NCBI GenBank assembly: GCA_030374805.1 | Contig: JARGSG010000072.1 | Location: 62,001-126,000, forward strand | Reading direction: 5' to 3' | Source: Gracilaria gracilis | Lineage: Eukaryota > Rhodophyta > Florideophyceae > Gracilariales > Gracilariaceae | Length of the DNA stretch: 64,000 bases | Shown: positions 43,431 through 53,677 of the stretch, one piece after another | Layout of the letters: each line of letters begins with the position of its first letter | Numbering within the stretch: the stretch's first letter is position 1 | The notes under the pieces: model-generated | Database searches by the model: none | Seen by the model: only the letters and a program-made list of their open reading frames with translations | What the model was told of the DNA's origin: nothing | Program-made: the position numbers and the translations under genes

Positions 43431-45146
43431 ATGGAGAAGTACTTTCGCTTGTACAATTGCGGGTTTGAAGATATAGTAGAGATGGATGAGACGTTGCGGA
43501 GAGATGGTGTGTCTCCGTTAGGAAAAGTTCAACTGGTTCTCATGGACCCTCCGTACAACATCCGAAGGATCAAGAACTTAAGCAACAGCTGGTACGATTA
43601 ACTAAGCCCTCAGGACATGAAGAAGGCTGCAAAGCTTCTGTCAAGACTGCTACGTCCTGGGGGCCATTTTGTTATCTTTAGTGCTTTCGAGCAGGTCCAG
43701 GAATGGAGAGATGTACTTTCTGCCATTGCAGCAAAGGACGAAAACGGAGTAACAAGGCGTTCCTTTGTTGTAAATCAGGTCCCGATGCACTTTGTACGCT
43801 CGTAAGGCAACCCGATGCGTAACCCTGGACGTAGGTTGTGCTCCGTTTTCCCTGCAATGGAGTATGCTGTACATGGAGTTCGAAATGGTCTCAGCTACGC
43901 GCAACAGCATGTGATGGTGAACTATGAGAACTTCAACTTTGTGCAGTCGAGGTACCCGGGGTACCACAGTGTCATTGACCAGGTATCCCCCATGTCTAAT
44001 GGGGAGACTCTTCAGTGGAAGAGGAAGAAGGAAGGTGGGCCTTGCATTTTACAGAAGGTGGGGTCGAAACACAAACCTCGGGCATTGTTGAAGGAGCTAA
44101 TCAGTCGGTTTTCCCAGGCTGAGGATATTGTGGTCAACTTATTTGCGGGGAAGTTTTCGACAGCAATGGCATGCATGGAGTTACAACTGCATCGTAAGTT
44201 CATCGGGTGTGAGCCGGACCTTGACTGCTTTACCCATGCTAGGCACGCCGCAATTGTTCAATTCGAATTGTGCATGCGGGAAAATGGGACGGATATCCAC
44301 GTAACGCAGGAAGTCCGGAATGCTGTGATTAGGGTGTTGAACTTATTTCCGAAGTAGAATGTCCGCCCATCGAGATCATGGAAGGCTCCATCCGGCTTCC
44401 CACAGTATCAGAAGTTCCAACCGTATATTGTGGACTTCCTGGCATCGATGCGGCGGGAGGAGAGCATGGCCATGATCGGCAGGCGCAAAGCGCCGCATGA
44501 GTGGCCGAAAACGTTGCAAGGGAAGATGGGATTTCTGGATTGGAATGCCATGTTGGCACTGGAAGCGACGATGTGCGGATGTCGTACCGGAAAGTCTACG
44601 GTTCTTCACCCTGGCTCCAGAGTGGCGGTGTTCACTACACGCCGATTCATGGAAAATGAAGAGATATGTTACTTCTATGGTACACTGGTGTACCATGACC
44701 TAACGAAGAGAAAAGAAGTACACAAGAAGTATGGTGAAGGGTTATTGGAAGCCATTTCTGAACGCTTTCGGAAGTATGCGATGGAGTTTAATGTCCGCGT
44801 GGATATATTCCATAACCTCTCAGAAAGAAGACCAGGTGTAAGTTTAATACCTGTTTGGATTTTCCCCGCTCCTTTTTCATTGGGTGGAACGATTAACGAT
44901 CCCAAATATATGGAAGGTGATAAGCACATTGATGCAGTTAGAGATGGTGTGACGAAACGAAGGATTGCAAATGTGCGGGTCATTCGAAGTCCAAATACAG
45001 GACGCAACCCGCATCAACTACAAGAATACCAAATGCTTGCGGTGCGAGTACTTCGGAAACTGGAAGTGGGAGAGGAGTTGTTCGCGGATTACGGAGTAGA
45101 GTATAGCTTATGTACATCGATAAATCCTATTATAGTAATCGATTAG
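43431..45146 (+). pseudogene. Beta-class DNA aminomethyltransferase fused to a SET domain (E2 copy, best preserved)
   Basis: One frame of 572 codons from ATG 43431, interrupted only by TAA 43599-43601, TAA 43803-43805 and TAG 44355-44357, each a sense codon in E1. Residues 1-260: DPPYNI at 39-44 (catalytic motif IV of N6-adenine or N4-cytosine methyltransferases), GGHFVIFSAFEQVQEW, then NLFAGKFSTAMACMEL at about 236 and KFIGCEPD. IV before I is the beta-class order (CcrM-like). The second Gly of FxGxG is Phe. Residues 395-560: VAVFTTRRFMENEEICYFYG and LRKLEVGEELFADYGVEY are SET-domain blocks; no NHSC motif is visible. SET proteins methylate lysines with S-adenosylmethionine. The combination would link DNA and histone methylation in one transposon-borne protein. 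Confidence 0.72.
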
Positions 45147-45606
45147 AACGTGTAGTAAATTAGCTACATGTAGAACATATAAGTAAACCTCGATAATAAA
45201 GTGGCACTTATTGCACTCCAACTTCGCCGTTGAGCACGAAATAGTAACTAAGAACTTTGGCTGAAGTGCAAGATGTAAGTATGTAGATACATAAAAGGTA
45301 GCAAAAGGCATCGAATATGATGCGAGACCTTGTACATTTTTCACATTATGAGACCCATGTAGTTCAGAAATAGATATTTCGGTGTCAATTTTCGGTTTCG
45401 GAATCGGGAAATAAAAAACCGCAATCGGTGTTTTCTACCACACTCCACTCGATTGGGGGTGTGCATTCGATCGGTGACGTTCGATCAAGGCAAGCGCCAA
45501 ACACGTCGAGAGCAGAACAGTTCCGATTCCAGTGACCTTCGGTCACGGTGAGCGGCGAAGACGTCGAGAGCGCAGCGTGAACCGCGACGAACCGTTCAGA
45601 TTCAGT

Positions 45607-47172
45607 ATGGCGAAACGTAAGACGAGGGGTGTGAATGCGGAGGAGGTTAGCGGTCGCACGTCAAATGGCCGAAGGCGCGGCGAAACGGTAAGTGGCGAAG
45701 GTGACACCGCTCGTAGTACGCGTGCGTTTCGGAGTGACTTACGTGGGAAAGAGAGGAAGGGTGCGGGGAGGAGCGATGGCGTGGATAGGAGCGTCGAGGG
45801 CGGAACACCGGAGCGAATGGAGCGAACGGTAAGTATTGTGGTGACGAAACCTATTGCGAACGCACGAGAACAAGAAGTTAGTCCCAAGAAGAGCATAGAA
45901 GCGAATCGAGGTATGCCGAAGAACGTTCTGCGTGGTGGTCGGGAGAGAGATGGTCGTAGAAGAAGCGCAGAGACTGCGCAAGCTGTGAAGGAAAGCGATG
46001 GCGGGGATACGATGGTGAAGGGTAAAGAGCTTCGTACGGGTGTCGAGGGAAGAATGATAGCAAGGAGTAGTACCGAATTAGGTAGTGGGGGGCTTCGAGG
46101 AAGAAAGGGAACTAAAGGTGATAGAGTGCCTATGGCTGGGGTACCCGAAGAGGTGGAAGGAAAAGGGGAGAGAGTGAGGGGTGGTCAGCCGGCGAGGACG
46201 CGAGAAGTGGAGATTTTGGTTGGTGTGACGCCAAATAGAGTGCCAGAGAGGGAAAGCAGTAGTTTCGCCCAACAGGCTGCGAACCAGGAGAAAGAAGGAG
46301 TCGGGCGTGTGCGGCCAGTGGCGGAACATGAAACAGTGGAGGGTAGTGAGAGAAGAATAGGGAACGTGGTTGATGGATTGGGGGGTGTTGAAGTTGTGGA
46401 AGAGGGAGATCAGCGACGAGAACATGCGAACGGGAGAGGGGTACGACGTAAAAGTGGTGGATTAGCAAACGAAATTGTCGGAGGGACAGCAGCAGTGGTT
46501 GAGAGGGATTTCAAAGAGGAAGACGACGTACAAACAGAACGGCGTCGGGAACTGAATGTTGTGGAGATGGTGCCACGAACGCCACAAGGGATGCGTGTAA
46601 GGCGTAACACCGTTTTACTACCGAATGATGTGGAAGACGAAAGTGACGGTGGTCTTGGAGAAAGCGGAGGTAAACGTCGAGGAGATGGAAGGGGATCTCC
46701 ATGGGAACGAGAAGGCAATGACGAGAACTTAAGCGTATTGCCACGCTCTGCACTCGTTCAGAGGGTGAATTCGCTGAAGGGACAGTTGGGAAATATGAAG
46801 GAAGATCACTATACATTGATGGTGAGTTTGAAGCTGACGCGAGCAGAGTTGGGACGGTTGAGGGAGGAAAATAAGCGGCAAAATGTGTTGATCGAAAGTC
46901 TTTGGGAGGCAGTGAAGGAAAGGAAGCGAGGTGGTGGAGGAAAGAAGGTGAAGGGGCGCCGAAAGTATGATATTGGAGTGGAAGAATGTTTTTATGGATT
47001 CGCAAGGGCTGTATATGATAGGATTCTTCATTATGCGAAGTTGGAGGCGTCTGGACTTTGTTTCGACACGAAAAACGTTGGTAGAAGCTGGAAGAACAAA
47101 AGTGAGACGGTGGGAGAAAGTAGAGAGGGGAGCATGTTTGTAGTTGGGGAGAAGGAGATGGTGCCTAAGTGA
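45607..47172 (+). CDS. ORF-B1 of E2, basic coiled-coil protein of unknown function
   Basis: An intact 521-codon frame from ATG 45607 (MAKRKTRGVNAEEVSG) to TGA 47172, equivalent to 32071-30506 with scattered substitutions and no frame break. That both copies stay open while neighbours have decayed may indicate a young element or tolerance of change in a low-complexity protein. The description is as for E1: a disordered charged first two thirds, then a coiled coil, a basic patch and a compact end. Confidence 0.65.
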   Translation: MAKRKTRGVNAEEVSGRTSNGRRRGETVSGEGDTARSTRAFRSDLRGKERKGAGRSDGVDRSVEGGTPERMERTVSIVVTKPIANAREQEVSPKKSIEANRGMPKNVLRGGRERDGRRRSAETAQAVKESDGGDTMVKGKELRTGVEGRMIARSSTELGSGGLRGRKGTKGDRVPMAGVPEEVEGKGERVRGGQPARTREVEILVGVTPNRVPERESSSFAQQAANQEKEGVGRVRPVAEHETVEGSERRIGNVVDGLGGVEVVEEGDQRREHANGRGVRRKSGGLANEIVGGTAAVVERDFKEEDDVQTERRRELNVVEMVPRTPQGMRVRRNTVLLPNDVEDESDGGLGESGGKRRGDGRGSPWEREGNDENLSVLPRSALVQRVNSLKGQLGNMKEDHYTLMVSLKLTRAELGRLREENKRQNVLIESLWEAVKERKRGGGGKKVKGRRKYDIGVEECFYGFARAVYDRILHYAKLEASGLCFDTKNVGRSWKNKSETVGESREGSMFVVGEKEMVPK

Positions 47173-47193
47173 GCAATTCAGGTTGCGTATGAG

Positions 47194-48101
47194 ATGAGGG
47201 CGTACACACCATCAACGGAGGGTGGAAGTGATGTGTTGTTGAAGTATGTGGTCGAGACAGAAATAATTAGAGATACGTGGGAGACGATAAGGGAAGCGGG
47301 GAGAAAAGAAGAGTGCGTGGAGAATGTAAGCGCGGACAAGTGTCTGAGACAGCGGATGAAGCAGACGATAGGCGATGTGATTGAGGTGCGAAAGCGGGCT
47401 GCTCGAGACAGATTATTCTCTTTACTGGGATATGATTTGATTGCGAAGCGGGCGAAGACTAGCGAGGGGACGGAGCTTGGTGAAGAGTTGAAGAAGCAGA
47501 TGGAGAAGGCTCGCGAGAAGCTTATGGGAAGTGAAGAGGATGAAATGAACAAGTTGTGTGCCTGGAGAATGAGCCGTTTCGAACATCTTGAGTACTCTGG
47601 GTCAACTGTGCATGCTCCACCATGGAGCTGTGATAAGGAAGATAAGTATTTCAAGAATGGAATGGCGCTGGCAGTGTTGGAAGAGTACATGGGATACGCA
47701 GTGGAGACCAAATTTAATGGGGAAAATCATTACGGGGATGGGACGGTGATGCACCTCGCCAGACTTGACCGTGGATTGGGTGTGTGGTGAAAACTATGAA
47801 CGAGGGTGTGGGACGTGGAGGACAAAGGCATCTCTTGTTTTCTACAGTGTATGGAAGGTATCTGCCAAGGGCGGTGCAGGGTATATTGAAGGTGGCGTAG
47901 GAAGTGGTGAGGGACGAGCACGGCGAAGAGTTCGAGAACGATGGGTTTCTAGAGGGGGATCCGAGGTGTGTGTCGGGGAATTCGGAGAGAGCTGTGACGG
48001 TTGGGCTGTGGATTCCATCGAGGAAGAAGGTATATCTAGCGGTGAGGGAGGAATACTTTACGGCGAATTTAACGCGGAGACTTGGAGTGGTTTTTGATTG
48101 A
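47194..48101 (+). pseudogene. ORF-B2 of E2
   Basis: Opens at ATG 47194 in the frame of ORF-B1, past a stop shared with E1. It reads through the codon that is TAG in E1, then suffers a one-base deletion near 47770 and a TAG near 47899 before ending at 48101 like E1. The lesions differ from those of E1, so the ancestral frame of about 302 codons was open. Confidence 0.5.
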
Positions 48102-48344
48102 TACATAGTAGCGTGCTGACCGGAGGCGCCCAGTTTCAGTCGTTTTGTTGGGCACCGGGGAGACGGTAGGGATGGGGCAGAAGGGGGAGAGGGAAGAGGA
48201 TAGGAGGATTGAAAGGGGGAGGAGTGGAGATAGCTGTGGTATGATGACGAGGTGATATATCTTCTTCATCCGATACTTATCTCCAATCTTTCCTTTGAAA
48301 GAGGGTGGTAGAGATTGGTTTATGATAGTCCTATGGAATGAGTG

Positions 48345-51300
48345 CTATGCGGGGGGTGGGAAGTTGGGCCTGGAGGTGGGGTCCGGGTAGAATCTGTTGA
48401 GGTAGAATCTGTGAAAACGCCAGTGGATGCGGGAAGTGAAGGGGGGTGCGGGGTAGTTCTTGCGGAGAACATGAACGGAGCCAAGGATAGAAGAGAAAGG
48501 GATGAGCCCAAACCATGGAGAAACGTTGTCGGATATGGAGTCGCTGGAGATGGGAACTGGATGGGCGGTGTGGTTATGTTCGTTGTCTGTTGCCCACCGG
48601 AGGCATACGCAGTTGAGGGTGACATCGACTTCGTCGCTTGGTGGGACGAGCTCCATGAACTGTACGAAGGCGAACTCCTTGGAAGATGGAGTGGAAGAAG
48701 GAAGGGTGAAGCGAAGAAGGGAAATGAGTTTGCAGACCTAGACGATGGAGGTAGAGTTGGAGGAGCTGGTGCCTGCGACGAGGACGTGAGAGAACTTTGG
48801 GGATTTAGAAGGCCCGAAGGAAGGGGCGGCAAATATCGTTGGATGAGTGGGACTGTAGGATCCGGAAGCGCGAGCTCGTTCCGCTCTTCAATTTAGTGGT
48901 CAAGTGATGAAACATAACCGCCGGCGACGGAAGCGGAGTTGACTAGGGTGATTCGGGTCTCACGGAGAGTATCGGAGCTCTCCGAGAGTTCTAAGACTTC
49001 GAGAGAAAGGGTGATGAATGAAGGGAGGGCGTCTTTCCCAATCTGTTGGAAGATGGAGAGAGTGTCGGTGGGGAAGAGGTCTTGGTTAGATTTGGGATTG
49101 ACATGAAGATTAGAGTGAAGGAATTTGTGGGCGGTGATGAGATCAGCGAATGAGATAAGTTTTCCATCACAGATCAAACCGGGTTGGCAGGATTGGATGG
49201 GAGAGGCGAGGGCAGGAGTGGAGGAAGTGATGGAGGGGTTGGTGGAAAGGGGGTTCCAATCTTTCGTGGCGTTGGAGTGGTGGATGGCGTGAATGGTTTC
49301 TTCATGTGCAGTGGACTTGCGCTTTGAGGTTTTGGAGTAGTGTGACTTGAAGAGGAAGTGAGCGTGTTCGAATATGCCGGCATCGTTGAAGTGGAGGCCT
49401 CCGAAGCGGCGAATGTCCTCGACGATGTGGTCGAGTAGATGGAACTTGAGGGTGCCAAGGCTGGAAGTGTGGTGGGGGCCGAGAACGAGTACGGCTGTGC
49501 AATTGAAGGAGCGGATTTGGAATTGGAGGTCGGTGAGGCGGGAGTCGGTCCATTCTGCGGAGGTGTTGTATCTCATAGAGAAGAGGAGAAGATCGGAGTA
49601 CTTGGTGAAAACGGAAGTGATGGGAGCTGCATCGACCTCGTCACAGCAGCGGTCGAAGAAGACGCTGATGAAGGGGAAGACCATGTCGAGTGAGCGGTAG
49701 TCTTTTGCTTCGAGCATACTACGTAGGCCGTCGGAGGTGAAGATACCGTTAAGGGTCTGACCGTTGTCGGAGGAGGAGAAGTCGATGTGGAGTCCAGTGG
49801 CTGGGGAGTGCTTTTCGATGGCGGCGAGGATGGTGTTCACGTGCTTGAGGATGGAGGGGCGGACGGAGTTGAAGGAACGACGGGACTTGGAGGAACAGGG
49901 AGTAGTAAAGAGTGACTCTGACTTGAGTCTCTCGATGGCTGCGAGCTTGATGAGCTTGGAGATGCCGAGGTGGAAGTTATGGAGTGGTTCGAAGGTGAAG
50001 ATGTTGTAAGGGAAGAGGATAGAGGTGATGTTGAGGAGAGGGTAAGATTCGAAGAGGGAGGAGTATATTGCGAGGGAAAGGGAGTGGAGTGCTTCAACGG
50101 CCTTTTACTTGGTGTTTCGGGCGATTCTGGGCTTTCTGGCGAGGAAAGCCTTCTCAGCATCTTGGAGGAGGGCAGAGTGTGATTCGTGGGCCGCGAGAGT
50201 GTGGGTCTCGGATCGAAGAGGGTGGGATGGAATGTGTAGATGGATGTCGGAGCGTGGGACGGTACATCGGTGGCATGGATGCTGGGGGCGGATGCCGTGG
50301 GAGATGGCGAGAATGTCCTTTGCTTCTGCGATGTATGCGCAGTAGCTGGCGATGATTGGGTGACAATGGCGGAGGACGCCATTAGCGTCACGGAAGGGGA
50401 AGCCAGTGAGGCCGGAGGAGAGAAGAGGGTCGAGGAGGTTGGAGATGGCACGCTGGATGCGTTGCATTTTGGTAGAGCGGGAGATGCTGGACGAGATTTG
50501 GAGGATGGTATCGGGGTCTTGAGAAGGGGTGGCGAGATTGAAAGAGGTTGGAAGGTATCCGAGAAGGGTGAAGTTGTCGGTGATACATTTGCGACGGAAC
50601 GAATCGGAGAAGTTGAGGAGGGTGATGTGAAGGGGGTAGGAGGTGATGGAAGAGGATTTGAGGGAGGTGGAGGACTTATCGGAGTATACTTGGACGAAGC
50701 CGATGAAGGAGTCGATATCGGTCTTCTCAGGGGTGTGCCAGATGCAGGAGTTATTGGAGGACTGCATGATTGCGTGCTTGAGGGCTGGGACAGCTTCTTT
50801 TCCGAGGGAGGAAGCCATGGGGTGAGCGAGAGCGGGACAGCCGGAGAAGGTTGTATGAGGGACGTGGTGGAAGAAGGTGTTGTCCAAGTGTTCGAGTGCG
50901 AGTTGTCGTTTAAGGACTTGGATAGCATCCTTTCGGAAGATGGTGGCTGTAAAGAGGTGCTGTGGGTCGTGGAGGGTGGTAGGGCTGAAACCGATGTTGC
51001 TAACTCAGTGTTCGAAGAGGTCTGTTTGGAGTTTGAGACACTGGGAGACGGAGGAGACGGCATTGTGGAAGGCTGACTTAAAAAAGGCGGGGTCGTCGAG
51101 GAAAGAAATGAGTTCGTCTGCCTTGCGGTGGCCGAGGGTGGAGCGATGAAAGAGATGTAGTGGACCATTCATTCGAGGTGGGGGTTGCTGAGGACAGGGA
51201 AGGAGAGGGAAGGAGATGGAAGGAGGGGGGCGGTGGAGGAGGTGGGGAGGGGGAGAGGGAGCAGAAGAGGGTGCCTACGATATGTTAGGCGTCTTGTGTG

Positions 51301-51577
51301 TGGAGGAGAGGGAGAGCTGTTGCTGGTGGTAGGAGTCGTCGTCGGCGATGGGGACGTTATCGGAAGGGCGATTGGAGAGAGGAGGTGGGGGTGGTGGCGA
51401 GGGTTGGGGGGTGGACTTGTGACGTTTTGTGCGTGGGGGGAAGTGAAGAACATTGCCGCCGGAGGAGAGAAAACGCTTGTTGGCGGTGAGACGGTTGGGG
51501 CATCTCCTTTGGTGCCTCTGGATGGCGAGGATGGTGCAAGCGAAGAAGGAGCAGCCTTCAAAACAGCAATTAGACAT
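48345..51577 (-). pseudogene. Plavaka/KDZ-like transposase of E2
   Basis: Starts at ATG 51577 (MSNCCFEGCSFFACT, same zinc finger). A one-base deletion near 51310 shifts the frame, and TAA at 50105-50107 (GAA in E1) breaks it again. The TGG that is TAG in E1 is intact here. Core blocks VYSDKSSTS, NFSDSFRRK, GYLP, PIIASYCAYIAEAKD and PCHRC are present. The main frame ends at 48893; the putative C-terminal exon in another frame runs to 48345 (WRFHRFYLNRFYPD). Confidence 0.72.
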
Positions 51578-51889
51578 GGCGGGGAGTGGTGTGGGGGTGT
51601 TGGGGGAGAGGCGGGGTACGTAGTGGGGAGCGTAATATGGCGCACGGAGGGTGGGACGGAGTGGTGGGGATGGTTGCACGTGCTGCGAAGGCGTTTCAAT
51701 AGTGAGAGAATAGACGGCCGATATCTGATACGAGAATTGTTGAATAGATGTGCTGTATCTGTATAGAGAGTTCCTTTACGAAGGGTTTGTATTCTTCTAA
51801 TCGTATTCCATAAGCAGCTTTCTATGTATATGTAACCCTATTCGAGGCCCTCTATCTCTAAATAAGTTCCACTTACACACTTACATTGA

Positions 51890-52118
51890 GTTCGGAAACT
51901 AGCATGAACGGAAGTAATATGCTAGTTTGTCTTCCATTCAAACTAGCAATGATGGAAATAATCGTGAATGATTCTTTCCACACAAACTGGCACAAGTGAA
52001 AATGTGGAAATATTTTCGGAAATTAAGCACATCCAAATTTGGATAAATTCACCGGTTTTTCGATCATTTTAATTCGGTCATTTTTGACACCAAGACTAGC
52101 ATTCCGATAACACCGACG
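51890..52118 (-). repeat. Terminal inverted repeat region of E2
   Basis: Inverse of 25577-25810, with the same GCTAGTTT motifs and the terminal CCGATAACACCGACG. The flank beyond is the BRE1-like pseudogene. Confidence 0.85.
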
Positions 52119-53312
52119 TAGTGCTGAGAAAGCTATGAAAGACTCCAGACGTCAGATGGATGAGTTACGCCAGATTGCGGACGCCGCCAAGGTAGAGAGA
52201 GACAAATTATTCATGACATACGTAGTTAGAAGATGAAAGCAGGCGCCGCCGCTGCTATGACAAAGGCTGCTGAGAAGCAAACCAAGATAAGCGAGGAGAT
52301 GCGTGACAAGGTCGAGAAAGCAAACAAGGAGCTGTGGAGCGATTCCACGTGGTTGCGGACAAAAGTAGCGGAATATGAGGCAAAGACCATAGAAATTTCA
52401 TCCGGAAGTAGTGGATTCTTTGTACATTTTGCGTGTTACATGTGCTGAGGAGAACTGGGTTGAGCAATAGATTTTCTAACTTCCTTTCTGCTTTCTTCAC
52501 CCAAATTCCAGGCTGATGCTTATGATTTACTGTCGAAACTGCATAAAAATGTCGAGGAGGATAGGTCGAGAACTGTTGGGTTCATGCAAGAAGTAGAGTC
52601 GCTGTGTAACATGTTTGGAGAGCTCGAGAGCATAAATGAGAAGCTTGTTCGACTGCTGACCGAAGAAGAGCAAGTTTGTTCTAATTTCATGGCGAGACGT
52701 TTGCGCGGGAGGCAACTACTTCCCACTGTAAAAGAGAAGAATCCAGTTTTGAGCAATGGTCGGGAGGTGGATAATGATAAATTCAGATCCAGGCAGGAAG
52801 CGAGTACCACGTCTCTGAGAGCACAATAAGAAGCTGGCGAACTCACGTGGGTGCTACAGAAGAAAAGAAGGGTTACAGACGATGCCGTACTGCCATCTAA
52901 GACAGCAAATGCAGAGAAAGATGAAATAAAACGGCAAAGAGATGTTTACGCGACTAGAGTAGAAGAAAGACATGGCAGTGTAAGTAAAGATAAGTTCGAA
53001 GCAAATCGGTTACCGGAACAGCTGTGCGAAATGAAGCAAAGGAAAAAGGACTTGGAGGAGGCGCTTGAGAGATCCAAGCAGAATGGTAGTTCTGGGAGCT
53101 CGGATACTGTACGAGAAGAAATCATCATGGAACTCCGAGAGAAGCATAACTGTTCTATTGTCACAATCAAACCGAAGGAGGCAGTTCTCTTTAGATGTGG
53201 ACATCTCTTCAGCGGGCAATGTACAGACAACTTGATTGCAACCAGAAATCGGAAGTACCCTTTATGCGGGGAAACATTTGGCAAGAATGATGTCCGTAGT
53301 GTGTTCTTGTAG
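52119..53312 (+). pseudogene. BRE1-like RING E3 ubiquitin ligase, 5'-truncated and degenerate
   Basis: Coiled-coil blocks in order (KDSRRQMDELRQIADAAK, EEMRDKVEKANKELWSDS, SRTVGFMQEVESLCNMFGEL, NEKLVRLLTEEEQ, MARRLRGRQ) and the C-terminal RCGHLFSGQC, KYPLCGETFGKNDVRSVFL match BRE1/RNF20-type ligases, which monoubiquitinate histone H2B. An intron-like gap ends TTCCAG at 52511, so this is not a processed copy. Lesions: a frame change near 52225, TAA at 52827-52829, and RING ligand losses (CSIV for CxxC, HLFS for HxFC, KYPLC for KCPxC). The 5' end is cut at the E2 terminus. Confidence 0.75.
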
Positions 53313-53677
53313 CCATCGATTGTAGAGGTATGCCGCTATCGGAACGTTTTCATTTGACGTGAACATCTTGGACGGTGTACGAAACGAGGCCCTCATGGTT
53401 TCAAACGCACCTTGGCTCCAAAATTGAAGAGAGTACGCAATGGTTTCTTCGATGACTTTCTTACTGCGGCGGTTTCCATGCAAAGTGTGATCCGGCGAAA
53501 GCAACGGGTAGAGAGACAAATTGAAAGTCAGCCCATACATCCATATCTTCTAGCTTCTTAGAATTCATGTCAAAAAAAAAATGATTCTACTTTAAGAGCT
53601 TTTCCCCAAACTGGAAACAACAAGCTGATATTTTGCACGAACTTTCATTTAACTACATTCTCTTCCTTCGAGTATCT
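53313..53677. other. No recognised gene
   Basis: A minus-strand ORF (53540-53262, 92 codons) overlaps the end of the BRE1-like pseudogene and has no known motif. The rest is AT-rich. Confidence 0.3.

Larger units (their letters stand above)
41889..52118 (-). mobile_element. Outer transposon copy E2, main part
   Basis: An inverted copy of 25577 to about 35817, roughly 95% identical by eye, running from the E1 insertion point to its own terminal repeat (CATTCCGATAACACCGACG, 52100-52118). With 24505-25576 it makes 11.3 kb of the 16.3-kb element; the part from ORF-E onward is lost. It contains ORF-D, the methyltransferase-SET fusion, ORF-B1, ORF-B2 and the transposase, each with its own lesions. 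Confidence 0.88.

Noticed and set aside
43431-45146. N4-cytosine specificity for the methyltransferase
   Set aside because: Motif IV is DPPY in both copies, more typical of N6-adenine enzymes; N4-cytosine enzymes usually have SPPY. Not excluded, only less likely.
25577-52118. Organelle-type inverted repeat
   Set aside because: The arms contain transposon genes, end in terminal inverted repeats with a 2-bp target duplication, and lack plastid rRNA or photosynthesis genes.
52119-53312. Functional BRE1 gene
   Set aside because: It lacks its 5' part, has a stop and a frame change, and several RING zinc ligands are replaced.
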